Below are positions 55,066-64,000 of a DNA stretch of 64,000 nt, one piece after another. Below the pieces are notes generated by a model. The model saw nothing but the letters and a program-made list of their open reading frames with translations, was not told the DNA's origin and did not search any database. The first letter of the stretch is position 1. Each line of letters opens with the position of its first letter. The translations under genes were made by a program, and so were the position numbers. Source of the stretch: Bacteroides salyersiae WAL 10018 = DSM 18765 = JCM 12988 (GTDB taxonomy: Bacteria; Bacteroidota; Bacteroidia; Bacteroidales; Bacteroidaceae); contig NZ_KB905466.1 in NCBI RefSeq assembly GCF_000381365.1, positions 990,693 to 1,054,692 on the forward strand, in the 5' to 3' direction.

Positions 55066-55394
55066 AATCAATAGGTATCAAAATAAAATAGTCGCCATAG
55101 ATAATCAATAAAACTGACACAGAACCAAGAAGATGTGTCAAGAGCTTAATTTCTAAAAAAAGTACTATAACAGCTTGTTGTAGACAACGGTTTAATAGAA
55201 AAATAGGCTTTTGATATGTCTTCTTTATCTATTTTGCTATTCGTATTATGAGAACAAACAGTTCTATATAAAAGCTTGGCACTATATCTTAATTATAATT
55301 ATACTATAAAAAATGTATTTCTTACTAGGGATGTCTATTTCTTATCTGCTTTATAAAAACAAGCGATAATTTGTTTAATTAAAATTCAATTATT
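55066..55394 (+). promoter_or_regulatory. 329-bp gap with a second copy of the candidate ECF promoter element
   Basis: No gene is seen in this gap. At 55324-55351 it carries a near copy of the 28-bp element found before the anti-sigma gene (ACTAGGGAT start, TTATCTGCTT end), 71 bp before the ATG at 55395. The rest is AT-rich sequence without clear hairpins. Confidence 0.5.
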
Positions 55395-58300
55395 ATGAAA
55401 AAACATTTTCTATTACTAGTTATTCTAACTCTATTTCCGTTTATTGCAAGCAATGCAGTAGGAAATAGGGCACTCAAACTGCAAACAAACAGTCTATTGA
55501 GTGAAGACGAACTCTCTTATTGTATCCCTGATGCAAACTCACGCACCAGTTCAACAGAACGACGGTTAGAAACAATCACGATTTCAGGTGCTACATCAAA
55601 AGGGGTATCCAGTCCTTTTTCAAACACTTTAAACAACAATCCACAACCGGAAGTATATCTGGATGTGACAGATGCAACCATCACTGCGACAAAAGGAGAC
55701 GAATTAACTATATCATGGACTTTCCGCAATCAAATTTCATGGATGCATTATTATGTATACATCGATTACGATCAAGATGGTATCTTCAATGAAGAAAATG
55801 AATTAGTGTCGTATACATACTATAATGCAACCGGAGAAGGTCCGTCTACCAATAGTATCGGAGAAACAGTAGAGGCAGGTGAAGGTAAAACCGGGGCACC
55901 TGTATTTACAATTCCGGAAGATGTTCTAACCGGTAAAACCCGATTGAGACTAAAAATAGACTGGAATAGTAAAAATCCTTGTGGAAATCCGAGTCCTACA
56001 AACCCAATAGGAGGAAACAATGGAACAATAATTGACTATAGTATTGATATTCAAGCTAAATCTACAGCTACCACTTCTACTATCAACTTTCCCGAATCAA
56101 TAGTAAACGGAGCTTTAACAGTTAAAGCCGGTGATAAAGATATTACCAACGGAGAAGAAGTAGCTAACGGAACAGAACTGACAATCATAGCTACTCCGGC
56201 AGAAGGATACATACTGGATTACTTGGAAGTAAATAATGTAACATTAACCGGAAACACTTATACCGTGACAGAAGATGCAGTTATTACAGTTGGTTTTGCA
56301 AAGAAAGCTGTAGGAGAAGAAAACAAGGCGGTAACGATTCCCAAATCACAAATAGGTAACTACTCTGGAACAGCTTATCGCTTGGAATTTCCTGAAATAC
56401 TTTTAGGAGATCGTGATGGCGGAGATACTGATCGTAAAGGTAAATCATTTACTATTTCAACATGGGTGAATTTTGCAGAATTAACAGGTAGTAAAAATGA
56501 AGGAACAGGAGATGGTACTGTAATCATGGGACACGGTGCCCAAGCACATATGAACCACAATGGAAGCGTTTTTTTGTGTGCCAAGCCAAACGGAAAATTA
56601 TATCTGGGAGGTGGAGAAAACAACATAACCGGCAGAGATTTGAATGCAGACATTACAATTGATACCTGGATGTATCTGACAATCGTATATGACAACGATG
56701 CTCAATCTGTAAGCGTTTACAAAGATGGTATGATATTGGAAACAGTGGAAATGGGCCATCAGCTAAATCTTTTTAATGATGATCCTGCTATTTTCTACGT
56801 TGGTGGAGTAATGTTCTCCGGAATGTGCGATGAATTCCAGTATTTCAATAAGGCTTTAACATCTGACGACGTATTAACGGCATACAATGATCCTAAAGGA
56901 ATAGACGGATTAACAGCCTTATATGATTTCAATTCTATTGCCGAAGGAACGACAGGACAGTTTGAAAACAAAATAAAATCAAGTGATAAAGCTGATATTA
57001 AAGCAACTTTCAATAAATATACTACAAGTACTGTTTGGGCTGGCAATGAATTAGTTTCCGGTAAAGTTACTGAATTCGCTCCAACCTTCGCCGACGGACG
57101 TAATATGACGGTTCTTCCAACATACTATACAGTCACACTACCTATGGAAGTTGCTAATGGTATATTAACAGTTATGAATGGAAATACTTCACTTACAGCC
57201 GGAGACAACCAAGTCGAAAAAGATGCAGAATTAACGATTACAGCCACTCCAGCAGAAGGATATATTTTAGATTATCTGAAAATAAATGATACACCACTGA
57301 CAGAAAGTACTTATACCGTAACAGAAGATGTTGCCATCACAGTTGCATTTTCAAAAGAACCTGCAAAGGCTACAGCCAAAGCAATACATATTCCAACAAA
57401 TAGTGGTAAAACACAATATCAATTCCGGTTTGATGATCTCGTTTTAGGAGAACATAAGAATGGAACAAATAATAACTGGAGTAATGGTATCGTAGATAAA
57501 GGCGATTATCGTGCCCGTAATTTCACGATGTCAGCATGGGTTAGACCTCTGAATAGTACAGGCGACCTCTTTGGTCATGCACAAAAATCATTCTATGGTG
57601 CCGAAGGAACATTCGCAGTCCGCATCAACGCTAACAACCAATTAGTACTAAAAGCCAGAGCTTGGGTTAACGGATCTCAATGTGACGGAATACAAGAAAT
57701 TGTATCTGACGTAACTTTGGATATTAATGAATGGGCTTTCTTAACAGTAGCCGTAGATGATGATGCACGTTCAATCAAATTGTACAAAAATGGTGTGTTA
57801 TTATCCACAGGAGATTTAAGTGCAACTAAAAATGGAACAGAAGCTCATGGTATCGGTTTATTAGCAGACGAATGTATTTTCTTTGCAGGTAACGGTTCAT
57901 CATCTTGTGACGTGGATGAAATACAAGTATGGAGTAAAACACTGAACACAGAAGAAATCGCAACCTCTATGAACGGTTATATCAATGCACCGGAAAATTT
58001 GGTTGCGTTCTATAAGTTTGATGAAAACTCTATCGAAAATATACCGAATCAAGGTACCGGAGGTACGTGTGATGCCAATTTGGTTTCCGGAACAAGTGCA
58101 TATGACCCTTCTGTATGGGGAGATGTATATACTTGCTCTCCTATCCAAGCAACTTTGGTTGATGGCCATATTCTTCCCAAATTCGCAATAAATTATGTAT
58201 CAGAAACAGAACACGGTTCATTTGTTATCAAGAACGGTAATAATGTAATCACTCCGGGTAGTGAAGTTGCACAATACACCATGTTAACTGTTGAAGCAAC

Positions 58301-59414
58301 TCCTGCTGAAGGTTATCAAGTGAAAAGTATTAAAGTAAATGATACAGAAATTGAAGGTAATACATTTATTGTAAATGGAGAATCAACTGTTAGCGTTGAA
58401 TTTACTGACAAACTGACCATTAACTATACCGTTTCCGGAGTAGGAACGTTCACAGTCATAGATGAAAATGATCCGGAAAATCCATTCAATAGCGGAGATC
58501 AATTTGACAAAAATACATCTATCACAATGGTGTTAGCTGCCGGCGAAGGTTACGAAATATCCAGTTTTATCGTTAATGGAGAAGAGCAAAAAGAGTCTAT
58601 AAATGCTGCCGGAGTATATACAATAGCCAATTGTCAAACAGACCTGAACATTGATGTAGTATTTGCTAAAAAACTTTTCAGTGTAACATTCAGTTCTAAT
58701 GATTTCGGTACATTAACAGTAAAACAGAACAATGTAAATATTGAAAGTAGCACTGCTGTAGAATATGGTACAGAATTAACAGTTATCGCAACTCCTAATG
58801 CTAATGCAACTTTAAGTGTATTTACGATCAACGGAGCTGACAAACTTGCAGAAATCCAAAATACATTAAAAATGAATATTATTGTTTCGGAAGAACTGGA
58901 TATTCAAGCAGAATTCACTACTATCAGCCGGACTATAACTTGTAACATCATTGGCAATGGTTCTGTAAAAATTACAGATGCTAAAGACAATGTATATGAA
59001 AACGGTGTAGCTTCTATCCCTGATGGTTCTAATATCACTTTGACTTTCATTCCTGAAGATGGTTACCAATTGAATGATTTCAAATATGACGGTGATTCCA
59101 TGTTCGAAGATATAATTGATGATCAATTCAACTTTATTGCTGATGAAGATTATACTTTCGACGTAGTTTTCACTAAGATCACTTCACTCCAAAACACTTC
59201 GGAAGATGCTGTAAGCGTTCGTTATGAATCGGGAATGCTATACGTTGAAGGAATGAATGCCGGTGACAAACTTGATATTTATGACATTACCGGAAAGTAT
59301 ATCGAGACATCAACTCTCGCAGCAACAAATGTTACAGATCTTGCAAACGGTTGTTACTTGGTAAGAATATCTCTCGGAAATACAATCAAAACCGTGAAGT
59401 TTATTAAAAGATAA
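55395..59414 (+). CDS. 1339-residue multi-domain surface protein (GEVED, two LamG, repeat domains), unknown function
   Basis: After a signal peptide (MKKHFLLLVILTLFPFIASNAVG) come: a GEVED-like domain (about 80-225, YVYIDYDQDGIFNEENELVSYTY); a bacterial-repeat module (about 235-305, NGALTVKAGDKDITNGEEV, ATPAEGYILDYLEVN); a LamG domain (about 315-520); a second repeat module (about 575-650); a second LamG (about 660-870); four further repeat modules (about 930-1260); and a T9SS type A-like tail (LDIYDITGKYIETST to TVKFIKR). No catalytic motif is recognised. It probably binds host glycan or glycoprotein at the surface. Its C-terminal half is closely related to that of the next gene. It has its own candidate ECF promoter. 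Confidence 0.65.
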   Translation: MKKHFLLLVILTLFPFIASNAVGNRALKLQTNSLLSEDELSYCIPDANSRTSSTERRLETITISGATSKGVSSPFSNTLNNNPQPEVYLDVTDATITATKGDELTISWTFRNQISWMHYYVYIDYDQDGIFNEENELVSYTYYNATGEGPSTNSIGETVEAGEGKTGAPVFTIPEDVLTGKTRLRLKIDWNSKNPCGNPSPTNPIGGNNGTIIDYSIDIQAKSTATTSTINFPESIVNGALTVKAGDKDITNGEEVANGTELTIIATPAEGYILDYLEVNNVTLTGNTYTVTEDAVITVGFAKKAVGEENKAVTIPKSQIGNYSGTAYRLEFPEILLGDRDGGDTDRKGKSFTISTWVNFAELTGSKNEGTGDGTVIMGHGAQAHMNHNGSVFLCAKPNGKLYLGGGENNITGRDLNADITIDTWMYLTIVYDNDAQSVSVYKDGMILETVEMGHQLNLFNDDPAIFYVGGVMFSGMCDEFQYFNKALTSDDVLTAYNDPKGIDGLTALYDFNSIAEGTTGQFENKIKSSDKADIKATFNKYTTSTVWAGNELVSGKVTEFAPTFADGRNMTVLPTYYTVTLPMEVANGILTVMNGNTSLTAGDNQVEKDAELTITATPAEGYILDYLKINDTPLTESTYTVTEDVAITVAFSKEPAKATAKAIHIPTNSGKTQYQFRFDDLVLGEHKNGTNNNWSNGIVDKGDYRARNFTMSAWVRPLNSTGDLFGHAQKSFYGAEGTFAVRINANNQLVLKARAWVNGSQCDGIQEIVSDVTLDINEWAFLTVAVDDDARSIKLYKNGVLLSTGDLSATKNGTEAHGIGLLADECIFFAGNGSSSCDVDEIQVWSKTLNTEEIATSMNGYINAPENLVAFYKFDENSIENIPNQGTGGTCDANLVSGTSAYDPSVWGDVYTCSPIQATLVDGHILPKFAINYVSETEHGSFVIKNGNNVITPGSEVAQYTMLTVEATPAEGYQVKSIKVNDTEIEGNTFIVNGESTVSVEFTDKLTINYTVSGVGTFTVIDENDPENPFNSGDQFDKNTSITMVLAAGEGYEISSFIVNGEEQKESINAAGVYTIANCQTDLNIDVVFAKKLFSVTFSSNDFGTLTVKQNNVNIESSTAVEYGTELTVIATPNANATLSVFTINGADKLAEIQNTLKMNIIVSEELDIQAEFTTISRTITCNIIGNGSVKITDAKDNVYENGVASIPDGSNITLTFIPEDGYQLNDFKYDGDSMFEDIIDDQFNFIADEDYTFDVVFTKITSLQNTSEDAVSVRYESGMLYVEGMNAGDKLDIYDITGKYIETSTLAATNVTDLANGCYLVRISLGNTIKTVKFIKR

Positions 59415-59448
59415 GCTTGAACGCACTTTGAGAGATTAACATAAATTG

Positions 59449-59495
59449 AAAAGGCTGTGTCAAAGCTATAAATACTTTGCCACAGCCTTTTCTTC
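59449..59495 (+). terminator. Hairpin terminator between the 1339-aa protein and GH84 genes
   Basis: Arms 59449-59465 and 59475-59491 pair over 17 positions with one mismatch and a 9-nt loop; the right arm ends in TTTT followed by CTTC. It ends 19 bp before the GH84 start, so GH84 translation depends on read-through or on a promoter I do not see. Confidence 0.85.
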
Positions 59496-59513
59496 AAAAA
59501 AACAGTTCCCATA

Positions 59514-62500
59514 ATGAAAAACATCCTTTTATTTACTCTGTTGTTATGTAGCATGACCCTACATGCGCAAACATATCGTGTGTATCCCGTTCCTCAAAAA
59601 ATAACAATGAACGGAAATACCATAAAAATGACTCCAAATGTAAATATCGTCAAAGAAACCGGTATTAATGAGATTACCATAAACCGCGTCCAAGAGGTAT
59701 TAACCAATGCCGGATTTAGTTTCACTGTCAGTAACACGCTTACCGATGATCAAACGAATATCCTTATCGGCATTAATGGTTCTAAAGAGATAGCCGATAA
59801 TTATGCAACAAGCCACTCCCTGCCAAGAGATGTCTTTGCCGCAACAAGCAATAAATACGATCCTCACCTATTACAAATAAACAACCACCATGCCCAAGGA
59901 GATATAATCATCTTAGGTGATCATACCGGATCGGCTTATTATGGCATGGCCACTCTGGAACAAATATTAGACCAAGCTGACGGAAACAACCTGCAAACCG
60001 TCACTTTCGAGGATTATTCCCATACTCAATATCGCGGAATTGTAGAAGGATTCTATGGACATCCGTACAGCACGGAAAGCCGGCTTAACTTGTTGGACTA
60101 TTGCAAACGATACAAAATGAATATGTTTGTATATGGTCCGAAAGCCGATCCTTACCATGCAGGTAAATGGCGTGAAGATTACCCGACAACCATAACCGAC
60201 CAAGAACGCCACATGGGGCTGATCACCCAAGACGACCTGCGCGAACTGGCAAGCAAAGCGAAAGCCTGCAATGTTGCTTTTATATGGTCGATCCATCCGG
60301 CACTCGAAGGAGGAGGTATAAACTTCAGCAATCTGGATCCGGGAGTGGAAGCTATCATGGAGAAATTCGATCACCTGCACAAATTGGGTATACGGCATTT
60401 CGGTGTATCCATCGACGATATGAGCGGTCACCCGTACAACCAGTCTGATCTTGCAGATAAAGCTCAAGTCAAATTATATGAAAAATTCAACAAGACCGGA
60501 GTGTCAGAGGAAGACAAAGTAGGACCGCTTCTATTCGTCCCGACACAATATGCATTAAATTATGGAACCTCTACCCTCTCCTCTTTCAAAAACATTCATA
60601 AAGATGTGCTGGTAGCCTTTACCGGATATGACTGCTTTTCTAATATCCGGGGGAGTGCCTGTGACCGTATGGCCGACTTGATAGGACGCAATCCCATCAT
60701 GTGGTGGAATAATCCGGTAAACGATGATTATGACGAATTTCTCTATATGCATGGGCTCACCGCACGTTGGATTATCGAAGATAAAACTCCGATCTCTTCA
60801 CTACAAGGGTTGGTTTTAAATCCGATGAATCAAGGGCAGGTTTCAAAGATAGCGCTATTCAGTTCGGCAGACTATGCATGGAATCCGGCTAAATTCGATG
60901 AGTCAGCCAGTTGGGAAGCATCTCTTTCTTCTATCGTAGCCGAACCTGAGTTAACCGAAGCCCTTAAAACATTTATCGGTGTGATGAGTGCATACACTAC
61001 CCATGATACAAGAACTCCGGAAGGGGAAAAATTCTCGCCGCTCTACACAGCTTTTCAATCGGCATATTCCAAAGAGAATATCCCCGATGCAACGCAACTT
61101 TTGAGTGAAATGAAAAAAGCGAATGAGGCTTGTAAGGTACTACAAACACTAAAAGACAGTGAAAATAAAGAATATAATTTATTCTACGAAGACATTAATT
61201 GCTGGCTGGCAAAAGTAGAATCGATGACGGACATCGTAGTCAAATCGATCTCTTTGATGAAAAATCAATCCGACCTTTCTTCATGGACCGATTTTGCCAT
61301 AGCCCAAGCCAATGCACAAAAGATACATACAGATCCGAAATTCCAGTTGAGTGTACTCGAGGGTAAAGGAACAAGTTCTTACGAAGAATTTAAAGAGGTG
61401 CAACCCACCCCCAAATATCTGGATCCGTTCATTGATTTCCTTGCCGGTAAATTAAGTGACCATGCTCCACAGCTTCCGGAAAGATCACGGGAGATGGAAG
61501 TGATCACTAACATAAAAAATCTATCTGAAATCAATATTCAGGCGGAAGAGAATGTAACCAAACTATCCGGACTCAATGCCGTCACACTGAAACCGGGAGA
61601 ATATATCGGCATCTTCTTCAATGCAATCAAGGAAGTTACTACCGGAATTCTACCGGCATCTCTCACCGATAATCTTTCAACAGAATATTCCATCAACGGA
61701 AAAGAATGGACCGGCTTTATACCGACAGAGGAATCAACAGAGCAAATGGCTTATTTCCGTATTGTGAACAACAGTAATTCCGACCAGCTCATTCCGATAA
61801 ATGAAATTTCATTCAGAATGCCGGCTTCCGAGAGTTCAGTCCCTTTAGAAGCCACCACCAACATGGGTACTTACCAAACTTATAACATAAAAAATGTAAT
61901 AGACGGCAATTACTCCACCAAATTTTGGAGCAGCAGTGCACAAAAAATTGGAGATTACATTCAATTGGATTTTGGCGCGTCCGCTGCCCGTTTTGACATA
62001 ACCCTGCATTTTGCCGATGGAGACATGCCTACCGGGGAAGCTCTTATCCAGTTATCCGACAATGCTCAAGATTGGACTACGGTAAAATCGTTCACCGCTT
62101 CGGCCATATCCAATAGCATATATACTTGCAATGCCGGTGGAAAATCTGCAAGATACGTGCGTTTATATCTTAAATCGATAAGCGGTAATAATTGGTTCCA
62201 ATTGACGGAATTTGAAGTAACGAGTTCACGTATCACTCCTGTTGCAGAAGACAATGAAGGAAACCCGATCACTCTGCTGGATGACCGCAGCTTGGCGGCT
62301 GGCTATCAGGCTCAAGATGCCGGATATGTAATCTATCGCTTCATTGAGAACATCTCTATCGATGAAATTCAGATTTTCCATAACAGTACATTTGTACCTA
62401 CAGCAGACAAACCGACAATAACGGTGTGTGCCAATGGGAAATGGATCAACAAAGGCGAACTGGACGCTGCATGTACTTCTGTCCAAGTGGCTAATCTGAA

Positions 62501-64000
62501 AAATATTTCTCAACTAAAGATTATTTGGAATAAGGATAATATCCCTGTTCTTTACGAAATAATGCCGATCGAAAATCCTTTCATCGAAGAAAATAAAGCG
62601 ATTACAATCCCACAGACAAGCGGGACAAGCGGTTATCGCCTGCAAGTACCGGAAACCATTCTTGGCGACCGTTCCGGAAGTGATACGGACCGTACAGGAA
62701 AATCATTCACTCTTGCATCGTGGGTAAACATGGATAAATTTACAAATGAAGGTAAGAATAAAGGTAACGTTATCATGGGGCACGGACCGCAAGTGCACAT
62801 GAACTACAACGGAAGCCTCATCCTGAGTACTACAGAAAACGGAGAACTGAAAGTGATAGCAGGCGCATCCAACAAGATCGATCAAACGCTTTCTACCCGT
62901 ATCAGTCTGAACACATGGACCTATCTGACTCTTATTTATGATAATGACACCCACAAAGTCAGCGTATATAAAGATGGTATATCAACCGGCGAAGAGATAC
63001 AATTGAACAATAAATTGGAACTTTTCCCAGATGATCCGTGTATATTCTTCGTCGGTGGTATGGGATTCTCCGGACTTTGCGATGAGCTTCAATTTTTCAA
63101 TAAAGCCTTGTCGGCTGCGGAAGTTCAACAAGCCTATCAAACCCCTCAAGATATGCCTAACCTAACAGCGTGGTACACTTTCAACAGCATTGACGGTAGC
63201 AGTGAAGGGGCATTCCTTAATAAAGCAACAGTTACCGACAAAACAGATGAAGAAGCCGTTTTCTTTGAATACACAGGAACAAAATCTTCGGACGGCGGTT
63301 TAATCAGTGGCACCGTTACAGAAGCTGTGCCGACATTAGCCGATGGCCGCGTTCCGGCAGCAGTGTTCTATACCGTCACGGTGCCGGCAGAAGTTGCCAA
63401 CGGGACACTGACCGTCATGAACGGAGACATTCCACTCGTTGCCGGAGAGAATCAAATTGAAGAAGGTACTGCACTGACCATTACAGCGATTCCCGATAAA
63501 GGATATCAATTAAAAAGCGTTAAAGTAAACGGAACCGAAATTAAAGGCAACACATTTATTCTTGAAAAAGAATCTATCATTACGGTTGAGTTTATGCAAG
63601 ACGCCACTGCCAGGCGGAGTATCACCTGTAACATCACCGGCAACGGTACTGTACAAATCACGGATGACGAAAACAATGCATATGAAAACGGTGTCGCTTC
63701 CATCTTGGATGAGACAAAAATCACCTTAACTTTCATCCCGGAAACAGGCTATGAACTCAACGATTTTATATTCGACGGAGATTCAATGTTCGACGATTTA
63801 GTTGATAATCAATTCATTTTCACTATTGATGATGATTATACTTTCGATGTTATTTTCAGTAAGATCACTTCCGTACGAAACACTTCCGAAGAAGCTGTAA
63901 GTATTCGTTATGAATCAGGAGAACTATACGTGCAGGGAATGAATGCCGGTGATAAACTCGACATTTATGACATTACCGGAAAATACATCAGAACATCAAC
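59514..64000 (+). CDS. GH84 beta-N-acetylglucosaminidase (O-GlcNAcase-like), C-terminus outside window
   Basis: The ATG at 59514 opens a frame that stays open to the window end (1495 residues visible). Signal peptide to TLHAQ; an N-terminal GH20-type helper domain (about 20-160); GH84 barrel from YRGIVEGFYGHPYS (about 170) with MFVYGPKADPYHAGKWR, IWSIHPALEGGG and the catalytic Asp pair 301-302 in SIDDMSGHP; then an F5/8 C (CBM32-like) domain (about 780-905, IDGNYSTKFWSSS), a LamG domain (about 1025-1240), repeat modules and the beginning of a sorting-like tail (LDIYDITGKYI). By comparison with its neighbour the gene should end about 100-120 bp beyond the window. It removes terminal beta-GlcNAc, for example the residue left by GH85. 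Confidence 0.92.
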   Translation, partial: MKNILLFTLLLCSMTLHAQTYRVYPVPQKITMNGNTIKMTPNVNIVKETGINEITINRVQEVLTNAGFSFTVSNTLTDDQTNILIGINGSKEIADNYATSHSLPRDVFAATSNKYDPHLLQINNHHAQGDIIILGDHTGSAYYGMATLEQILDQADGNNLQTVTFEDYSHTQYRGIVEGFYGHPYSTESRLNLLDYCKRYKMNMFVYGPKADPYHAGKWREDYPTTITDQERHMGLITQDDLRELASKAKACNVAFIWSIHPALEGGGINFSNLDPGVEAIMEKFDHLHKLGIRHFGVSIDDMSGHPYNQSDLADKAQVKLYEKFNKTGVSEEDKVGPLLFVPTQYALNYGTSTLSSFKNIHKDVLVAFTGYDCFSNIRGSACDRMADLIGRNPIMWWNNPVNDDYDEFLYMHGLTARWIIEDKTPISSLQGLVLNPMNQGQVSKIALFSSADYAWNPAKFDESASWEASLSSIVAEPELTEALKTFIGVMSAYTTHDTRTPEGEKFSPLYTAFQSAYSKENIPDATQLLSEMKKANEACKVLQTLKDSENKEYNLFYEDINCWLAKVESMTDIVVKSISLMKNQSDLSSWTDFAIAQANAQKIHTDPKFQLSVLEGKGTSSYEEFKEVQPTPKYLDPFIDFLAGKLSDHAPQLPERSREMEVITNIKNLSEINIQAEENVTKLSGLNAVTLKPGEYIGIFFNAIKEVTTGILPASLTDNLSTEYSINGKEWTGFIPTEESTEQMAYFRIVNNSNSDQLIPINEISFRMPASESSVPLEATTNMGTYQTYNIKNVIDGNYSTKFWSSSAQKIGDYIQLDFGASAARFDITLHFADGDMPTGEALIQLSDNAQDWTTVKSFTASAISNSIYTCNAGGKSARYVRLYLKSISGNNWFQLTEFEVTSSRITPVAEDNEGNPITLLDDRSLAAGYQAQDAGYVIYRFIENISIDEIQIFHNSTFVPTADKPTITVCANGKWINKGELDAACTSVQVANLKNISQLKIIWNKDNIPVLYEIMPIENPFIEENKAITIPQTSGTSGYRLQVPETILGDRSGSDTDRTGKSFTLASWVNMDKFTNEGKNKGNVIMGHGPQVHMNYNGSLILSTTENGELKVIAGASNKIDQTLSTRISLNTWTYLTLIYDNDTHKVSVYKDGISTGEEIQLNNKLELFPDDPCIFFVGGMGFSGLCDELQFFNKALSAAEVQQAYQTPQDMPNLTAWYTFNSIDGSSEGAFLNKATVTDKTDEEAVFFEYTGTKSSDGGLISGTVTEAVPTLADGRVPAAVFYTVTVPAEVANGTLTVMNGDIPLVAGENQIEEGTALTITAIPDKGYQLKSVKVNGTEIKGNTFILEKESIITVEFMQDATARRSITCNITGNGTVQITDDENNAYENGVASILDETKITLTFIPETGYELNDFIFDGDSMFDDLVDNQFIFTIDDDYTFDVIFSKITSVRNTSEEAVSIRYESGELYVQGMNAGDKLDIYDITGKYIRTS

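Noticed and set aside
59967-60467. 166-codon minus-strand frame near 60 kb as an independent gene
   Set aside because: It is antisense to the GH84 catalytic domain, whose active-site motifs are in the plus-strand frame.

Overview
The window looks like a chromosome segment of a gut Bacteroides (species not determined). The evidence is two SusC/SusD pairs, an ECF sigma / FecR anti-sigma pair of the type expanded in this genus, promoters with the Bacteroides -7 box TAnnTTTG, and lipoprotein and signal-peptide enzymes typical of polysaccharide utilization loci (PULs). I see no tRNA, rRNA, CRISPR array, transposase or integrase.

Region 1 (1-27081, all minus strand) is a large PUL. In transcription order it runs: GH43 enzyme; a 686-bp regulatory gap; two GH92 alpha-mannosidases; a GLUG-repeat secreted protein; SusC; SusD; a DUF3823 lipoprotein; a GxGYxYP-type protein; a small CBM-like protein; a third GH92; two GH78 alpha-L-rhamnosidases; an esterase with a beta-propeller; and the start of a DUF4964/4965 glutaminase-like protein that leaves the window. 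Three alpha-mannosidases beside two alpha-rhamnosidases suggest a mannose- and rhamnose-bearing glycan, for example a fungal rhamnomannan. That substrate is inference.

The divergent gene at 27304-29868 encodes what I consider the most interesting object here. It has a signal peptide, a LamG-like and kelch-like exterior, one membrane helix, and a cytoplasmic SARP-type output (OmpR-like winged helix plus BTAD). Pairs of 7-bp direct repeats with an exact 11-bp period lie upstream of the GH92 operon (two pairs), the GH43 gene and the regulator itself. In the first two promoters a pair starts exactly 21 nt upstream of the -7 box. This suggests a one-component membrane regulator and its operators.

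Region 2 (about 29.9-42.6 kb) is core genome: MarC-type membrane protein, Crp/Fnr regulator, an outer-membrane barrel, GMP synthetase (guaA), a coiled-coil secreted protein, MscL, GAPDH, an M3 peptidase, a DUF4847-like lipoprotein, dCMP deaminase, an S41 C-terminal processing protease, 5-formyl-THF cyclo-ligase and a PHP phosphatase.

Region 3 (42.7-64.0 kb, plus strand) is an ECF-controlled PUL for N-glycan or GlcNAc-containing glycoprotein: sigma factor, FecR anti-sigma, SusC with STN domain, SusD, a GH85 endo-beta-N-acetylglucosaminidase, a surface lipoprotein, a 1339-aa multi-domain surface protein, and a GH84 beta-N-acetylglucosaminidase cut by the window end. Noncoding signals include four tandem 23-bp repeats before the sigma gene, a 28-bp element shared by the anti-sigma gene and the 1339-aa gene (candidate ECF promoter), and a predicted cis-antisense small RNA in the susC leader with its own -7 box and terminator. 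The GH84 and 1339-aa proteins share a long homologous C-terminal half.
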